Position numbers and translations under genes: made by a program | The notes under the pieces: model-generated | The model's input: the letters and a program-made list of their open reading frames with translations, nothing else | Told to the model about the DNA's origin: nothing | Database searches by the model: none | NCBI GenBank assembly: GCA_964440295.1 | Contig: CAYTRT010000004.1 | Span: 1-60,628, forward strand | DNA from: CALIKS01 sp964440295 | Lineage (GTDB): Archaea; Thermoproteota; Nitrososphaeria_A; Caldarchaeales; Calditenuaceae | Direction: 5' to 3' | Length of the DNA stretch: 60,628 bases | Shown: positions 16,854-25,315 of the stretch, in pieces | How the letters are laid out: each line of letters starts with the position of its first letter | How positions within the stretch are numbered: position 1 is the first letter of the stretch

Positions 16854-17696
16854 TCACCTAAGAATAATGAAGAAGCCATAGTTGAAGAAGATGAACAGGG
16901 CGACGCTCAGTCCAAAGAGTATTATCCAGTAGGCCTTACTGTAGCTGAAGATTTTGAGGCCATCCAATGGGCCGAACGGAATAAGGTTGAACAACGCGAT
17001 GTATGCGTTTAACAATCCCAAAGTTCTGAGGCCCTGAACCACCATAAACGAATACCCACTAAGAATTATCGATGATGACAGAATACATAGCGCCAGGACT
17101 ATGTTTGCTAGTGGGCCCGCCAGCGCTATCATGCATAAGTCCTTGAGATTGCTGAAGCCCCTGATGACTACTGCGCCCGGAGCGACGAATTTTATGGGTA
17201 GAAATATCGAGACGGCCGTAATGATGGCGCCAATCGGGTTTAGCTTAAAGCGGGCCAAAAACCCCTTCCTCAGCCCGACAAACCTGTGAGCAAGCTCATG
17301 CAGGAGGAAGGAGAGAGCAAAGCCCAGAGATATGAGTATGAAGTAATAAATGTCGTGTACATTTACATTGATGCCAATGCCGAAGCCTAGTAGCGACTGG
17401 CCTACTCCCATAACTAGTAATGTGCCGACGGCCAGATGAAGGGCTTCGCTCCTCAGGAGATAGCTCACTCGCAGTCTGGCAGTTACTTCCTTGACCGGCC
17501 TGGCCGTCACCCATTCCTGACTCCTCTCCCTCCTAACGCGTGACTCTATGATGCTTGTCTCTACTGGGCTTCTGGCGAGGTGTATTGCGGGGCAGTCATG
17601 CTGTTCAGGCAGCCTGTGAGTACTACAAAAGTACTGATTGCAATACGCACATCGAAAGGGCAATATTTCTTCTTTTCCACATTTTGTACACTTCAT
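16854..17696 (-). CDS. AN1-type zinc finger fused to a site-2-protease-like (M50) membrane protease
   Basis: The first 40 residues form an AN1-like zinc finger (CTKCGKEEILPFRCAYC, then FCSTHRLPEQHDC). After a 50-residue linker comes a membrane protease. The zinc motif HELAH is at 133-137 within one hydrophobic segment. The second half of the active site is PFGPLDGLK near 243-251, equivalent to the NPDG-like motif, and several membrane helices lie between and after. M50 proteases cut membrane-embedded substrates. AN1 fingers in eukaryotes occur in ubiquitin/stress-linked proteins, so the finger may recruit a cytoplasmic partner. It is the last gene before a divergent DUF1512 gene. Confidence 0.85.
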   Translation of the reverse strand: MKCTKCGKEEILPFRCAYCNQYFCSTHRLPEQHDCPAIHLARSPVETSIIESRVRRERSQEWVTARPVKEVTARLRVSYLLRSEALHLAVGTLLVMGVGQSLLGFGIGINVNVHDIYYFILISLGFALSFLLHELAHRFVGLRKGFLARFKLNPIGAIITAVSIFLPIKFVAPGAVVIRGFSNLKDLCMIALAGPLANIVLALCILSSSIILSGYSFMVVQGLRTLGLLNAYIALFNLIPFGPLDGLKIFSYSKAYWIILFGLSVALFIFFNYGFFIILR

Positions 17697-17881
17697 TTAT
17701 CAGTCCCACTCTGCGAATACGCTCATTCTAATTGGTGAAAACATAGTTAAAACCCTTTTTTCTATAATCAATGCCTCTAGGCGAAGAGGTCTTAGTTGGT
17801 TATGATCGAAGTGTGGGTTAGCGTCAAGATAAACTTTATGAATAACGAGTGGTGATTAGTATTTTCAGGAAAGAGAAAGTC

Positions 17882-19033
17882 ATGCCTATATATGAAGCAC
17901 TCAACCCAGTCAACGCCGTATCCGACCAAATAAGCGTATTACTCCAGCTGCTCTGGTTCGTCTTCTTCATCTCCTTCTTCTTCCTGTACCCAATGTTTGG
18001 GCAGAGAGCACAGATGACCTTTCTTCTACGCGACATCGAGAAAAAACTCAACAGGTTAAAGCTCATCAACGACGAGGTTAAGCAACGGACAATTCAGGGA
18101 TTAAGGCAAAACGGTGGGACGGATCCAGAGGAGGTTTTAAGTCAGAAGTTGGAGGGACTACTTGAGTACTTCTACATTCAGCCAGAGTCGATGGACCCCG
18201 TTGGTATCGTCTACAAGCTTGAACACATCTTGAACATCGGGGAGAACAGGTTTGAGGAGCAGGTAGCCTCACTAGTTCCCTCCGCGCCTACTCACAAGGT
18301 CAAGTCTCTGACCAACTTGGTGGAAGTTGCCCGGGCGGTCAACTTCATCTATAGAGTCGTGCGGCACTACTACTTGGTGGGAAAGAAGACGGCAAACTAT
18401 GTCTTGGCGCTTCAGCTTCAGATGCAGTTACCACAGATAATAGAGATCGCGGAGGCCTATCGAAACGCTTCCTTCGCATTTCTGAATGGACAGCCAATCG
18501 GAGACGGAGTGGGAGTACTAGTCGCGGCTAAGTTTGCCCGAGAATCCAAGATAATTTCTACGTCAGAAGTTGTTAAGGACACTTCTGTCTCTCTGGCCGA
18601 GTTTGAGGGTAGGAAGGTCTACATTGTTAGGGCCACCGGGCCGGGAGGAACGGTCGGTAAGCCTGGAGACGCGGTCCTAAAAGTAATCAATGATAACAAT
18701 GAAAAAATAGACCTAATCATAACTGTTGACGCTGCCCTGAAGCTTGAGGGCGAAGAGACAGGAAAAGTCATTGAAGGAGTGGGCGTCGCGATTGGAGGCC
18801 CCGGAGTAGACAAGTTTAAGATCGAGACGATCGCTAGGGAGAAAAACATCCCGCTCTACGCGATAGTTATTTATCAGTCAATTACAGAGGCAATAACGCC
18901 TCTGAGAGAGTCTATAGTCAAGTCGGCTGAGACTGCATTGATGCGGGTTAAACAGCTAATTAAGGAAAAGGCTCCGGAAAGTGGAGTGGTAATATTAGCA
19001 GGCATTGGAAATACGATTGGAATCGGGATGTGA
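17882..19033 (+). CDS. DUF1512 archaeal membrane-anchored protein
   Basis: A 383-residue protein of the archaeal DUF1512 family, function unknown. One membrane helix lies near residues 18-38 (LLWFVFFISFFFLYPMFGQ). A helical region follows (about 45-200), then an alpha/beta domain with GDGVGVLVAAKFA near 220 and RATGPGGTVGKPGDAV near 260. The gene is widespread in TACK archaea, often near translation or methionine-aminopeptidase genes, as here. ATG 17882 is chosen over an in-frame GTG 33 nt upstream because MPIYEALNP is the usual family start. The stop overlaps or nearly touches the next small gene. Confidence 0.82.
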   Translation: MPIYEALNPVNAVSDQISVLLQLLWFVFFISFFFLYPMFGQRAQMTFLLRDIEKKLNRLKLINDEVKQRTIQGLRQNGGTDPEEVLSQKLEGLLEYFYIQPESMDPVGIVYKLEHILNIGENRFEEQVASLVPSAPTHKVKSLTNLVEVARAVNFIYRVVRHYYLVGKKTANYVLALQLQMQLPQIIEIAEAYRNASFAFLNGQPIGDGVGVLVAAKFARESKIISTSEVVKDTSVSLAEFEGRKVYIVRATGPGGTVGKPGDAVLKVINDNNEKIDLIITVDAALKLEGEETGKVIEGVGVAIGGPGVDKFKIETIAREKNIPLYAIVIYQSITEAITPLRESIVKSAETALMRVKQLIKEKAPESGVVILAGIGNTIGIGM

Positions 19034-19038
19034 AGGCC

Positions 19039-19266
19039 ATGAGGAGCGCTAGATTCATGCCCACAGCTCAGAGAGAACAGCTGAAGGGATACGTCCCGCC
19101 CATGACGTATTTGAAGTGCGAGAACTGTGGGACAATAAATTCGAGGCCTCACGTCGATGGCGACTACATCTTCAAGAGTGTCGAGGAGAAGTGTCCAAAA
19201 TGCGGAGCGACAAACATGCTGATCATTAGCATACACGTAGAAGAGAAGAATAAGCGGGCTAAGTGA
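19039..19266 (+). CDS. Small two-CxxC zinc-ribbon protein
   Basis: A 75-residue protein with one zinc ribbon: CENC near 27-30 and CPKC near 53-56, separated by 22 residues with GDYIFKSVEE between them. I do not recognise a named family. It is translated from ATG 19039 (or GTG 19030, which overlaps the DUF1512 stop), so it is coupled to DUF1512 and may work with it. The 3' end overlaps the convergent map gene by 8 nt. Confidence 0.75.
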   Translation: MRSARFMPTAQREQLKGYVPPMTYLKCENCGTINSRPHVDGDYIFKSVEEKCPKCGATNMLIISIHVEEKNKRAK

Positions 19267-20152
19267 TTACTTCGCATCCATCCTCAAGCACTATGACTGT
19301 GTGTTCTGCCTGAGCGACGGGTGCGCCCGTCTTCTCGACTAGGACTGGATAACCTCTAACGACTCCTTTCTTAACTAGTTTTTCATGAAGCTGCCATTTT
19401 TCCTTCTCTATCCACCGGAGAGTGTAGGGTAAACCCCTAGTATATTCCCTCAGCGTCCTCAGCAGGTTTAATTCCTCAGTCAGTAGTCGATCATCATAGT
19501 TTCTTTCCATCGAGACGCTGAATATGTTTACGGAGTTCGAGCTTATGACTAGTCCTGAGCCCGATCCCGAAGTTACGAAGGGCTCTATAGCGTAGATTCT
19601 GCCGCTTTCTAGTTTGAGTGTCTCCTTTGTCCTTACGTTGGGAATGGAGGTGCCTGTATGTAGGATGTATCTCCTGATCTCGTGGCCGCTCAGATTTCTA
19701 ATTGGCTTGAAGCCATACTTCCCGATGGTGTCATTTATGACGGCGCCCACATCTGAGGCTCTGACGCCCGCCCTAATCGTCTTGATGGCGTTTTTAAGAG
19801 CGTTTTCCGCCGCTTCGATCAGCCTTACCTGAGAGTTTGGAAGCCCTACGGTGATGGCTGTGTCAGCGATGTATCCCTCACACTCGACTCCTAAGTCAAC
19901 CTTGACGAGCGCTCCCTTCGGAATTATTATGTTCTCGGAGGGCGTGGGGGTGAAGTGGGCTGCGACAGAGTCTATGCAGACGTTGCATGGAAAAGCGGGC
20001 CTGCCGCCGTACTCGATTATCCTCTCCTCTACTGCCTGCGCTATGGATAGGGCGTCAACCCCTTCTCTGACGAGTCCCGGGACCTCCTCCCTCACTCTCC
20101 GCGCAATCTTGCCCGCAGCTCTAAGGTGCTGGTATTCTTCTTCTCTTAGCAT
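19259..20152 (-). CDS. map: Methionine aminopeptidase, type II
   Basis: This dimetal enzyme removes the initiator Met from nascent proteins. At 297 residues it is the archaeal type II form, with the helical insert in the second half. The metal ligands are visible: Asp in VKVDLGVE and ADTAITVG, His in NLSGHEIRRY, Glu in YAIEPFVTSGSG, and the last Glu in the TVIVLEDGCEVIT tail. The substrate-side His lies in AAHFTPTP. ATG 20152 has no competing start. The divergent neighbour is trpS. Confidence 0.95.
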   Translation of the reverse strand: MLREEEYQHLRAAGKIARRVREEVPGLVREGVDALSIAQAVEERIIEYGGRPAFPCNVCIDSVAAHFTPTPSENIIIPKGALVKVDLGVECEGYIADTAITVGLPNSQVRLIEAAENALKNAIKTIRAGVRASDVGAVINDTIGKYGFKPIRNLSGHEIRRYILHTGTSIPNVRTKETLKLESGRIYAIEPFVTSGSGSGLVISSNSVNIFSVSMERNYDDRLLTEELNLLRTLREYTRGLPYTLRWIEKEKWQLHEKLVKKGVVRGYPVLVEKTGAPVAQAEHTVIVLEDGCEVIT

Positions 20153-20202
20153 TTTTCCTGTAGAGTACGTCGCCGCAGGTAGTATTTCTGAGTAATGTTA
20201 AT

Positions 20203-20222
20203 GCTTATAGCAGTATATATTT
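20203..20222 (+). promoter_or_regulatory. TATA-like promoter of trpS
   Basis: Two overlapping AT elements, gcttatagc near 20203-20211 and gtatatatttt near 20213-20223, precede the trpS ATG. The second is spaced for an mRNA start near 20243, which would favour the internal ATG at 20248. The choice between the two starts is open. Confidence 0.4.
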
Positions 20223-20235
20223 TGGTACTTACTAA

Positions 20236-21417
20236 ATGCTGGATGGAATGCCTAGCAACGAGCAAGAAGGGGAGGAATTCAAAGTCACGCCGTGGACCGT
20301 GGAGGGCAGAGTAGACTACGACAAATTAATCAAGATGTTCGGCACCGAGGAGCTCAACGATGAGCTCCTAGGAAGACTCGTGAGGCTGGCAAAAGAAGAA
20401 CACTTCATGTTGGCTAGGCGGATATTTTTTTCGCACAGAGATTTAAACAAGGTCTTGGATGATTACGAGGCTGGGCGGGGGTTCTTCCTATACACAGGCA
20501 GGGGGCCGAGTGGCCCCATGCACGTAGGCCATATTATTCCGTTCTACTTTACAAAGTGGCTTCAGGCGAGGTTTAAGGTCAATCTATACATTGAGGTCAC
20601 GGATGACGAGAAGTTCTTGGAGGAGGGCAGAGGCCTGAGCTACGGAGAAGTAAAACACTGGGCAAACGAGAACATTCTCGACATCGCCGCAGTAGGTCTG
20701 GACCCAGACAGGACATTCATATTCAAGGACACGGAATACATCGGAAACATGTATCCACTCCTGCTGAAAATTGCGAAGAGAATCAACTTTAGCCTCGTCA
20801 GGGCGGTCTTTGGATTCGATAACCAGACAAATATTGGTCTAATATTTTATCCAGCCCTCCAGATTGCGCCGACAATGTTTGAGCGGAGGAGATGCCTGAT
20901 TCCATCAGCCATCGACCAGGATCCCTACTGGAGGATTCAGAGAGACATCTCGGAGCAGCTCAACTACTATAAGACGGCGGCGATCCACAGCAAGTTCCTA
21001 ATGCCTCTGACCGGACCGTGGGGCAAGATGAGCTCCTCGTCTCCCGAGACTGCAATATTCCTGACCGATACGCCCGACGTTGTGAGAAAAAAGATCTGGA
21101 AGGCCTTCTCAGGGGGGCAGCCCACGGCGGAGCTCCAGCGTAAACTTGGAGGCAACCCAGACATCGACGTGGCCTTTCAATGGCTCTACTACTTCTTTGA
21201 GCCAGATAATTCTAAGATTGAAAAGATAAGAGAGGATTACAGGTCTGGCGCCCTGCTTACGGGAGACCTGAAGGAGTACCTGATCGAGAAGGTAAACCGC
21301 TTCTTAGAGGAGCACCAGGCAAACCGTGAAAACGCACGCGAGATCGTAAACCTATACCTTAGAGATGGAGAACTAGCGTCGAAGATGTGGAAGACAATCT
21401 ACGGCGATGAAGATTAA
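20236..21417 (+). CDS. trpS: Tryptophanyl-tRNA synthetase
   Basis: A class Ic synthetase of the archaeal/eukaryotic long type with 393 residues. The HIGH-type motif is in GRGPSGPMHVGHIIPFYF near 90-105, and the KMSKS-type motif is GKMSSSSPE near 259-267. The N-terminal PWTVEGRVDYDKLI segment is the usual archaeal start region. A possible second start at ATG 20248 would remove four residues only. The SRP RNA gene follows 45 nt downstream on the same strand. Confidence 0.96.
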   Translation: MLDGMPSNEQEGEEFKVTPWTVEGRVDYDKLIKMFGTEELNDELLGRLVRLAKEEHFMLARRIFFSHRDLNKVLDDYEAGRGFFLYTGRGPSGPMHVGHIIPFYFTKWLQARFKVNLYIEVTDDEKFLEEGRGLSYGEVKHWANENILDIAAVGLDPDRTFIFKDTEYIGNMYPLLLKIAKRINFSLVRAVFGFDNQTNIGLIFYPALQIAPTMFERRRCLIPSAIDQDPYWRIQRDISEQLNYYKTAAIHSKFLMPLTGPWGKMSSSSPETAIFLTDTPDVVRKKIWKAFSGGQPTAELQRKLGGNPDIDVAFQWLYYFFEPDNSKIEKIREDYRSGALLTGDLKEYLIEKVNRFLEEHQANRENAREIVNLYLRDGELASKMWKTIYGDED

Positions 21418-21435
21418 AAATATTCTTCTCAAACA

Positions 21436-21444
21436 GTTATAAGA
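21436..21444 (+). promoter_or_regulatory. TATA box of the SRP RNA gene
   Basis: The element gttataaga sits about 25 nt before the proposed 5' end of the SRP RNA, so the RNA probably has its own promoter, independent of trpS. Confidence 0.5.
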
Positions 21445-21462
21445 AAGAAACGAGGATTGTTT

Positions 21463-21790
21463 ATTGGGCGGCGGGTAGGGCCGGGGGGCTAGCCCTCCCC
21501 TACAACCTGAAATGGGCTATACGCAGGGGCCAGTAACCCTCAAGGAAGGCGATGACGCAGGCCGGCAAGCAACTAGGACCGAAAGATGACCCAGCACCTG
21601 GACGGAGCTAGGTAGCGTGTCAAGCCTCTCGTAGGAGAGGCCTCTGGCACGCGCACAGGTCGAACCGTGTCAGGCCCGGGAGGGAGCAGCACTAAGACCT
21701 GGCCTAACTGCTGTCCACAAGTGTTGGTGATGGACGCCTAGTTGCGATGCCGGCGAGCGTCACGCCAACCTTGGGGAGCCGCCGCCCAAT
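21463..21790 (+). ncRNA. Archaeal 7S signal recognition particle RNA
   Basis: An about 328-nt GC-rich RNA. The 5' attgggcggcgg and 3' ccgccgcccaat ends pair perfectly over 12 bp, forming the closing helix characteristic of archaeal SRP RNA. Helix 8 is recognised by gtcaggcccgggagggagcagc, with the GGAG-type tetraloop and the asymmetric loop that binds the SRP54 M domain. The Alu-like 5' domain contains the conserved gggc...ctcaag(g) segment. The particle targets nascent membrane and secreted proteins to the translocon. No protein gene overlaps it. Confidence 0.93.
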
Positions 21791-21850
21791 AATTGAATGA
21801 TAAGGATTAAAAGTTATTGATTCGCTTTACAAATTGCTGCATGGGCAGCC

Positions 21851-22348
21851 ATGCCTGACGAAGTCAATGAGGAGTTAGAGTGTCTGAGAAAGGAGAACCA
21901 AGAGCTGAAGACGCAGATACTCTACTTAGAGGCAGAGCTCGACAACATGAGAAAGTTAATGGAGAAGGAGGTCAGCAGGGCTAGGCAGCAGGCCTCGGAA
22001 TCCCTGATCATGAAGCTCATCTATGTCTATGAAGGACTTGAACGCGCATTGAGCGGAGTAAAGGAAGAAGAGGAGAACTCCTTTGTCAAGGGCGTCAAGA
22101 TACTGCATAGAGAACTTGAGAAGACTCTGAGAGAGGAGAATGTAGAGTTTATTGAGAGCATTGGAAAGAAGTTTGATCCATTCATCCATGAGGCTGTCGG
22201 ATACGTGCCTAACGAGGAACTAGAGGATGGGACAATCATAGCAGAGGTCGCAAGAGGATACACACTGAGAGGAAAATTGCTGAGGCCCGCAAGGGTAATT
22301 GTGGTGAGAAACCAGAAAAAAGAAGAGTCTAGTCAAGAGTCCTCATAA
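21851..22348 (+). CDS. grpE: GrpE nucleotide-exchange factor
   Basis: A 165-residue cochaperone that releases ADP from DnaK. Residues about 5-60 form the long N-terminal coiled coil (ENQELKTQILYLEAELDNM). The C-terminal beta domain carries the diagnostic FDPFIHEAVGYVPN and VARGYTLRGKLLRPARVIV. GrpE is absent from most hyperthermophilic crenarchaea, so its presence informs placement. dnaK and dnaJ, its usual neighbours, are not in this window. Confidence 0.94.
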   Translation: MPDEVNEELECLRKENQELKTQILYLEAELDNMRKLMEKEVSRARQQASESLIMKLIYVYEGLERALSGVKEEEENSFVKGVKILHRELEKTLREENVEFIESIGKKFDPFIHEAVGYVPNEELEDGTIIAEVARGYTLRGKLLRPARVIVVRNQKKEESSQESS

Positions 22349-22417
22349 AAGTCTTTATCCTTAATTAAGACCCTCAACCACGTTAATTCAGAGAATAAAT
22401 CAAGAATGGGATGATAG

Positions 22418-23220
22418 TTGTCGAGGCGGTGGATTGCTGAGAGGATGTCTGACCCATGGTACAGGAAGGCGAAGATGGAGGGCTACCCCTCGAGGGCTGC
22501 CTACAAGCTACTATACATTCAGAAGAAGTACAACATAATCAGGGAGGGAGACGTTGTGGTTGACCTCGGATCAGCGCCGGGAGGAATGCTTTCCATAGAG
22601 TCGGAATTAGTGGGCAGGCAAGGCTCTGTACTAGCCGTAGACACCAGAGAAATCAGAGTTGATGCAAAAAACATCACTAAACTATCACTCGACATTCTAA
22701 GCCCCGAGGCTCCCAAGATGATTGCTAAGGCGCTNNNNNNNNNNNNNNNNNNNNNNNNNNNNNNNNNNNNNNNNNNNNNNNNNNNNNNNNNNNNNNNNNN
22801 NNNNNNNNNNNNNNNNNNNNNNNNNNNNNNNNNNAACTATCACTCGACATTCTAAGCCCCGAGGCTCCCAAGATGATTGCTAAGGCGCTTGACTGGAGGA
22901 GGTGTGACGTCCTAATTTCCGACGCTTCGCCCAACCTCTCGGGGATAAGGGAGGTTGATGCTGCCAGACAGCTCGAACTAGTGCTCAGAGTAATAGAGAT
23001 ATCGGACCTAGTCTTGAGGAGGGGCGGAAACTTGTTGGTAAAGGCATTTGAGTGCGAAGAATTGGTCAAGGTTGAGAGAGGGCTGAGACGTGGGTTTAAT
23101 TTTTATAAACGCGTTAAGACGCCGCCCTCAACTTGGAAGCACAGCTCTGAAGCATACCTGATGGGATTGGAGAAGATTCAGGAGGGAATCCACAACATTA
23201 TCTACGCTGACCTACAATAA
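22418..23220 (+). CDS. rlmE: FtsJ/RlmE-like 2'-O-ribose methyltransferase, split by a false assembly gap
   Basis: The family methylates the 2'-OH of rRNA or tRNA using SAM. Before the gap: KMEGYPSRAAYKLL, then motif I VVDLGSAPGGML. After it: DVLISDASPNLSG (catalytic Asp), LVKAFECEE (catalytic Lys) and TPPSTWKHSSEAYLMG (KDKE tetrad C-terminus). Exactly 55 bases precede the 100 N and are repeated after them. Deleting the N and one copy gives one unbroken 215-residue protein of normal length. The start is TTG 22418; ATG 22445 is possible. The 3' end overlaps the convergent regulator gene by 9 nt. Confidence 0.9.
22680..22734 (+). repeat. Left copy of a 55-bp duplication at a scaffold gap
   Basis: These 55 bases, from aactatcactcg to gctaaggcgct, are identical to 22835-22889. 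They end exactly at the N run, as expected of two contigs that overlap by one k-mer but were not merged. Confidence 0.97.
22735..22834. other. Scaffold gap of 100 N inside rlmE, probably spurious
   Basis: A run of exactly 100 N between two identical 55-bp sequences. Collapsing the overlap restores an intact reading frame, so no real sequence is likely to be missing. Confidence 0.95.
22835..22889 (+). repeat. Right copy of the 55-bp duplication
   Basis: Identical to 22680-22734 and begins immediately after the N run. It is an assembly artefact and not a biological repeat. Confidence 0.97.
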
Positions 23221-24222
23221 GTCCGGTCGAGTCTTTGCTTTTTGGACCGATAGGTTCACCACAATCTCAGATATGTCTGCACTATACTCTATTATTCTTT
23301 TCAGACTTTCGAGAGTCGTTCTTGCGAGCAAATTCATATTAAGATTCTTAGCGCTATACAGGTTGATCTGGTCAACTTCTGAAAGAACCTTGTACACATC
23401 GTCAAGCACCTGATTTGCCAGCCCGCTGTCTAGGCTCAGCATTGATTTTAATGAATTCTCGAATATCATGTTTGCGGTAACTCCAAACTCGATTATCTTC
23501 TTAGGTAGCTTCACTAAACTCTTCTCGCTCATTAACATAGATTTAGCAATTAGCACCGCGTGATCTGCTGACCTCTCGATGCTTTTGGCTGCGAGCATGT
23601 ATCCGAGGCATGACTGCTTTGTTGGCGGCTCGATCGTGTTCAGGATGACGTGGTTTGATAGCGCAATGTTGAGCTGCCTGACTATGAAGTGGTAGAATCT
23701 ATCAACCTCGTCGTCTCTCTCCACGATGCTGCGCGAGAGTTCAACGTCTTCGTCCTCGAGAGCCACCACTGCCTCCTTCTGCATGCTCGAAGTCAGGCTT
23801 CCCATCCTCTCGAGTGCCTTCTTTAGCGGCATGTTTGTATGCGTGGGCAAGACCTGCGTAGAGACTTCAACGGAGCTCTCCTCAACTATCTCCACGCCTA
23901 TTAGGTATCTCCTAATCATCTCTTTAACTTCCTGAATTATGCTTGGCTTAACGTTCTGTAATCGAAACTTAATTAGCTCGTAGCCCGCCAGGTACCAAGA
24001 TACATACTCCCTGAATATTTGTGCAGCGGTCTCTCCGTCCTTTACTTGGACGATGCCCTCCTCCAGTTGTTGCTTCTTAGGAACTATCACTAACGTGTTG
24101 TCATGCTGGGGGATCAGGAGTACCTCGTCCAACTTTTTTAGCTTAACACTCTCAACCCACTCCTTTGGAAGAGAGACGATTAGAGTCGAGCCTCCCGACA
24201 ACTGAACTCTCCTGACATACAT
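23212..24222 (-). CDS. AbrB-PhoU fusion regulator
   Basis: A 336-residue archaeal regulator. Residues 1-50 form a SpoVT/AbrB swapped-hairpin domain (MYVRRVQLSGGSTLIVSLP, then VLLIPQHDNTLVIVPK). The remainder consists of two PhoU-like three-helix modules with metal-binding ERDDEVDR near 170 and SIERSADHAVLIAKS near 220. PhoU proteins govern phosphate uptake and signalling; the AbrB part suggests DNA binding. No pst transporter genes are in the window. A TATA-like tctatatag lies near 24247-24256 before ATG 24222. Confidence 0.88.
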   Translation of the reverse strand: MYVRRVQLSGGSTLIVSLPKEWVESVKLKKLDEVLLIPQHDNTLVIVPKKQQLEEGIVQVKDGETAAQIFREYVSWYLAGYELIKFRLQNVKPSIIQEVKEMIRRYLIGVEIVEESSVEVSTQVLPTHTNMPLKKALERMGSLTSSMQKEAVVALEDEDVELSRSIVERDDEVDRFYHFIVRQLNIALSNHVILNTIEPPTKQSCLGYMLAAKSIERSADHAVLIAKSMLMSEKSLVKLPKKIIEFGVTANMIFENSLKSMLSLDSGLANQVLDDVYKVLSEVDQINLYSAKNLNMNLLARTTLESLKRIIEYSADISEIVVNLSVQKAKTRPDLL

Positions 24223-24246
24223 GCCTAATATATGAAGGACCTAGCT

Positions 24247-24257
24247 CTATATAGATT
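24247..24257 (-). promoter_or_regulatory. TATA box of the AbrB-PhoU gene
   Basis: A tctatatag element on the minus strand, about 25-35 nt before the start codon. Confidence 0.45.
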
Positions 24258-24313
24258 TGCCCTATTTTATTGAACCATGACCGAATAAATATTGGCTCCG
24301 TAACTAATAGTTT

Positions 24314-25267
24314 TCACTGCTGACTTATTTTTCTCGCCAACAAACTCGCCGCAGCGGCGTCCTGAACGGAAAGCCCCACGCTCTTAAATATCGTGACCTC
24401 GTCGGAGCTCGTTCTGCCCATCTTCTTACCAGCGATTATCTCGCCTATCTCCGCGTATATCTTCTCCTCAGTCATTAGTCCACGCTTTATTGCCTGAATT
24501 ATGTCGCCTGCCTCTAGCAGTGCAGCCTCTCTCGAGTCAACTACAAGTTTCGACTCTGCTATAAGCTCTGCCTCGAGCTCAGCCATCTCCGGAGTATAGG
24601 CGCCGATGGCCGAGATGTGAGTCCCAGGCCTCACCATCCTCTTCTTGACGAATGGAGCCTTGGACGTGGTGGCAGTGATTATTACATCGCTCGCACTGAC
24701 TAGGTCGTCGACAGACCTCTCCGACAGAATTTTTTCGCCGAAGATTTCTTTGAAGCTGTTTTTAAAGTTCTGCATCCTCGAGTTGTCGATGTCGTAGATT
24801 CTTATCTCCTCGAAGTTGTGTACCTCTGTTGCGGCCAGCAGTTGCCATCTTGCTTGGTATCCGCAGCCCACTATTCCTAATGTTTTACTGTCTTTCCTCG
24901 CGAGGTACTTTATAGATATGGCCGTGGCTGCGCCCGTCCTCAGCCCAGTCAGCGCTCTGGCCTCGCTCACTAGGTATGGCGCGCCGTTCTCTGGGTTAAC
25001 ACCGATTAAGACCGCCTGAATCGTCGGCAGACCTACTGATAGATTCTTGGGGAAGACCGTGACTATCTTCGTTGTGAAGATCCCTAGGTCTGGGGCTAGG
25101 CAGGGCATCAGGAGTATGTCTCCTCCATACCTCTCGACCGGCACCCTCATTCTCGGCGGAGCAACAGTTTTTCCGAGGCTAAAGAGTCTGAACCCCTCCT
25201 CGACTACGTCTATCACGTCCTTGATGGGCAGCATTCGCTGTACGTCTTCATCGGTTAAAGCCCTCAT
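24314..25267 (-). CDS. Ornithine cyclodeaminase/mu-crystallin family dehydrogenase
   Basis: A 317-residue NAD-dependent enzyme. Substrate-binding residues are seen in PPRMRVPVERYGGDILLMP near 40-60 and TKIVTVFPKN near 67-76. The Rossmann loop is GIVGCGYQARWQLLAA near 130-145, and the catalytic Asp lies near SSDEVTIFKSVGLSVQD at the C-terminus. The family includes ornithine cyclodeaminase, the archaeal alanine dehydrogenase and imine reductases; these cannot be told apart here. It is separated by 48 nt from the methyltransferase gene on the same strand. Confidence 0.87.
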   Translation of the reverse strand: MRALTDEDVQRMLPIKDVIDVVEEGFRLFSLGKTVAPPRMRVPVERYGGDILLMPCLAPDLGIFTTKIVTVFPKNLSVGLPTIQAVLIGVNPENGAPYLVSEARALTGLRTGAATAISIKYLARKDSKTLGIVGCGYQARWQLLAATEVHNFEEIRIYDIDNSRMQNFKNSFKEIFGEKILSERSVDDLVSASDVIITATTSKAPFVKKRMVRPGTHISAIGAYTPEMAELEAELIAESKLVVDSREAALLEAGDIIQAIKRGLMTEEKIYAEIGEIIAGKKMGRTSSDEVTIFKSVGLSVQDAAAASLLARKISQQ

Positions 25268-25315
25268 ACAGGATATCTCGACTCGGCCGAAATATAAGCT
25301 ATTTATGCTCTCCCG

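Noticed and set aside
17770..17825. A 16-codon ORF (MPLGEEVLVGYDRS...) before DUF1512
   Set aside because: Ends at a TAG after 16 codons with no continuation in other frames; too short to support.
22680..22889. A biological tandem repeat in rlmE
   Set aside because: The copies abut the N run exactly and collapsing them restores the gene; an unmerged contig overlap explains it.
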